A stretch of DNA of 6,716 bases, taken from an uncultured Mucilaginibacter sp. (GTDB lineage Bacteria > Bacteroidota > Bacteroidia > Sphingobacteriales > Sphingobacteriaceae). Both the position numbers and the translations under genes were made by a program. A model generated the notes under the pieces. That model was not told where the DNA came from. It made no database searches and worked only from the letters and a program-made list of their open reading frames with translations. Positions 6,165-6,716 of the stretch are shown here, in pieces (the stretch's first letter is position 1; every line of letters starts with the position of its first letter). Location: contig NZ_CAMLOV010000238.1 in assembly GCF_946481715.1 (NCBI RefSeq), positions 1-6,716 of the forward strand, read 5' to 3'.

Positions 6165-6172
6165 CAAATATA
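6165..6172 (-). promoter_or_regulatory. Possible internal promoter (-7 box) before the downstream collar gene
   Basis: TATATTTG on the minus strand matches TAnnTTTG exactly and lies 21 bases ahead of the chosen ATG. The nearest TTTG upstream (6200 to 6197) is 24 bases away, longer than the usual spacing, so this may be chance in AT-rich DNA. If real, it would give the downstream gene its own expression and argue against the TTG start at 6167, which overlaps the box. Confidence 0.3.
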
Positions 6173-6176
6173 ATAG

Positions 6177-6716
6177 CTATTGAGCAGGCAGCCCTGCAAA
6201 AATGATGTAATAAGCGGCCACGTTTATAGGCCTGGTCTCGTTACCACCTTCCTCGCTTGATGGAAAGTTATGGGCAGCATGAGGCGGGGTGAAATATCCG
6301 CCCAGGTTGGTGAGAACATCCGGGGTTGTATCCCAGGCCTTAGTTGTATGCATATGTTTTGCAAATTGGTGCCCTTGCAGTGTACCAACATTATTGCCGG
6401 TGTGCCCTCCGGGGTTCTGCTCTGTACGCTTGGCGGCATCCGGATCGCGCCCGGTGCCTTCATCACAGCCGCGCACAAACATTCCGCGCAAGTCGGGCAC
6501 GTAGAAGGTAGAAGCGTTGCCGCCATAGGCGTTTTCAATGGCATCATAAAGCTGGCGCTGATCGGCGATGTTGTAGCATGTGCCATCGCATGGCAACCAT
6601 CCGCGGTTAGCCATATCTGCTAAGTTTTTATGCAGCCCCATATAGGGCATTACCGTGCCAATTGGCGTATTATTTATAATTGCTGTAACTTCTGCGGTGG
6701 CTTCTTTTGCGCCGGT
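6177..6716 (-). CDS. Phage tail collar domain protein, upstream paralogue (5' end outside window)
   Basis: The frame runs from the window edge to a TAG at 6177-6179 and gives 179 residues. By comparison with its neighbour it lacks only a few residues at the start; the ATG at 6648-6650 is internal, because the conserved TAIINNTPIGTV precedes it. The domain order matches the paralogue: MPYMGL, WLPCDGTCYN, FYVPDLRGMFVRGCD, GNNVGTLQGHQFAKHMH, and a C-terminal VAAYYIIFAGLPAQ. It also carries one HxH (HMH). The stretch after it (TTKAWDTTPDVLTN and on) differs from the downstream copy, so the pair looks like one scaffold with different tips. The last 45 coding bases, stop included, agree at 40 of 45 positions with those of the neighbour, which points to duplication or gene conversion. 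Further members may lie beyond the window. Confidence 0.87.
   Translation of the reverse strand, partial: TGAKEATAEVTAIINNTPIGTVMPYMGLHKNLADMANRGWLPCDGTCYNIADQRQLYDAIENAYGGNASTFYVPDLRGMFVRGCDEGTGRDPDAAKRTEQNPGGHTGNNVGTLQGHQFAKHMHTTKAWDTTPDVLTNLGGYFTPPHAAHNFPSSEEGGNETRPINVAAYYIIFAGLPAQ

Noticed and set aside
5589..6716. Prophage remnant
   Set aside because: Only collar-domain genes are visible; no integrase, capsid, lysis gene or attachment site is seen, so the claim cannot be supported from this window.

Overview
The window looks like a chromosomal segment of a Bacteroidota bacterium, most likely Sphingobacteriaceae (Mucilaginibacter- or Pedobacter-like). The clues are an outer-membrane protein with an N-terminal carboxypeptidase-like regulatory domain fused to DUF5686, a degenerate Crp/Fnr regulator of the Bacteroidota type, the lack of clear Shine-Dalgarno sequences, and promoter boxes of the TAnnTTTG type. 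The family placement is inference from protein style; no database was searched.

Layout. Positions 1-913 (+) hold the C-terminal 303 residues of a protein that resembles the tail of a large GAF-domain protein of Sphingobacteriaceae. It converges on a Crp/Fnr-family regulator (942-1523, -). The upstream region of that regulator carries a CRCAGAG repeat cluster and a separate dyad. A strong hairpin terminator (1646-1676) then closes the next transcription unit. That unit reads leftward from about 5120: a small 99-residue protein of unknown function (4809-5108), a DUF5686 outer-membrane protein (2237-4798) and a MarR-family regulator (1709-2188), with gaps of 10 and 48 bases. Directly upstream of its first gene lies a perfect 17+3+17 palindrome (5133-5169) that overlaps a consensus Bacteroidota promoter. 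The simplest reading is a self-regulated operon: the MarR protein binds the palindrome and shuts off its own unit, and an unknown signal acting on the MarR protein releases expression of the small protein and the envelope protein.

Positions 5170-5588 contain no convincing gene. They hold a 27-base direct repeat in two copies plus a third short match, an imperfect 13-base inverted repeat, and a terminator. The right end (5589-6716, -) carries two tandem paralogous phage-tail-collar proteins; the upstream one is cut by the window edge. They share their N-terminal core and an almost identical C-terminus but differ in the middle, and no other phage genes are visible.

The most promising candidate for something undescribed is the MarR, DUF5686 and small-protein operon with its three-dyad operator. 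The tandem collar pair comes second.
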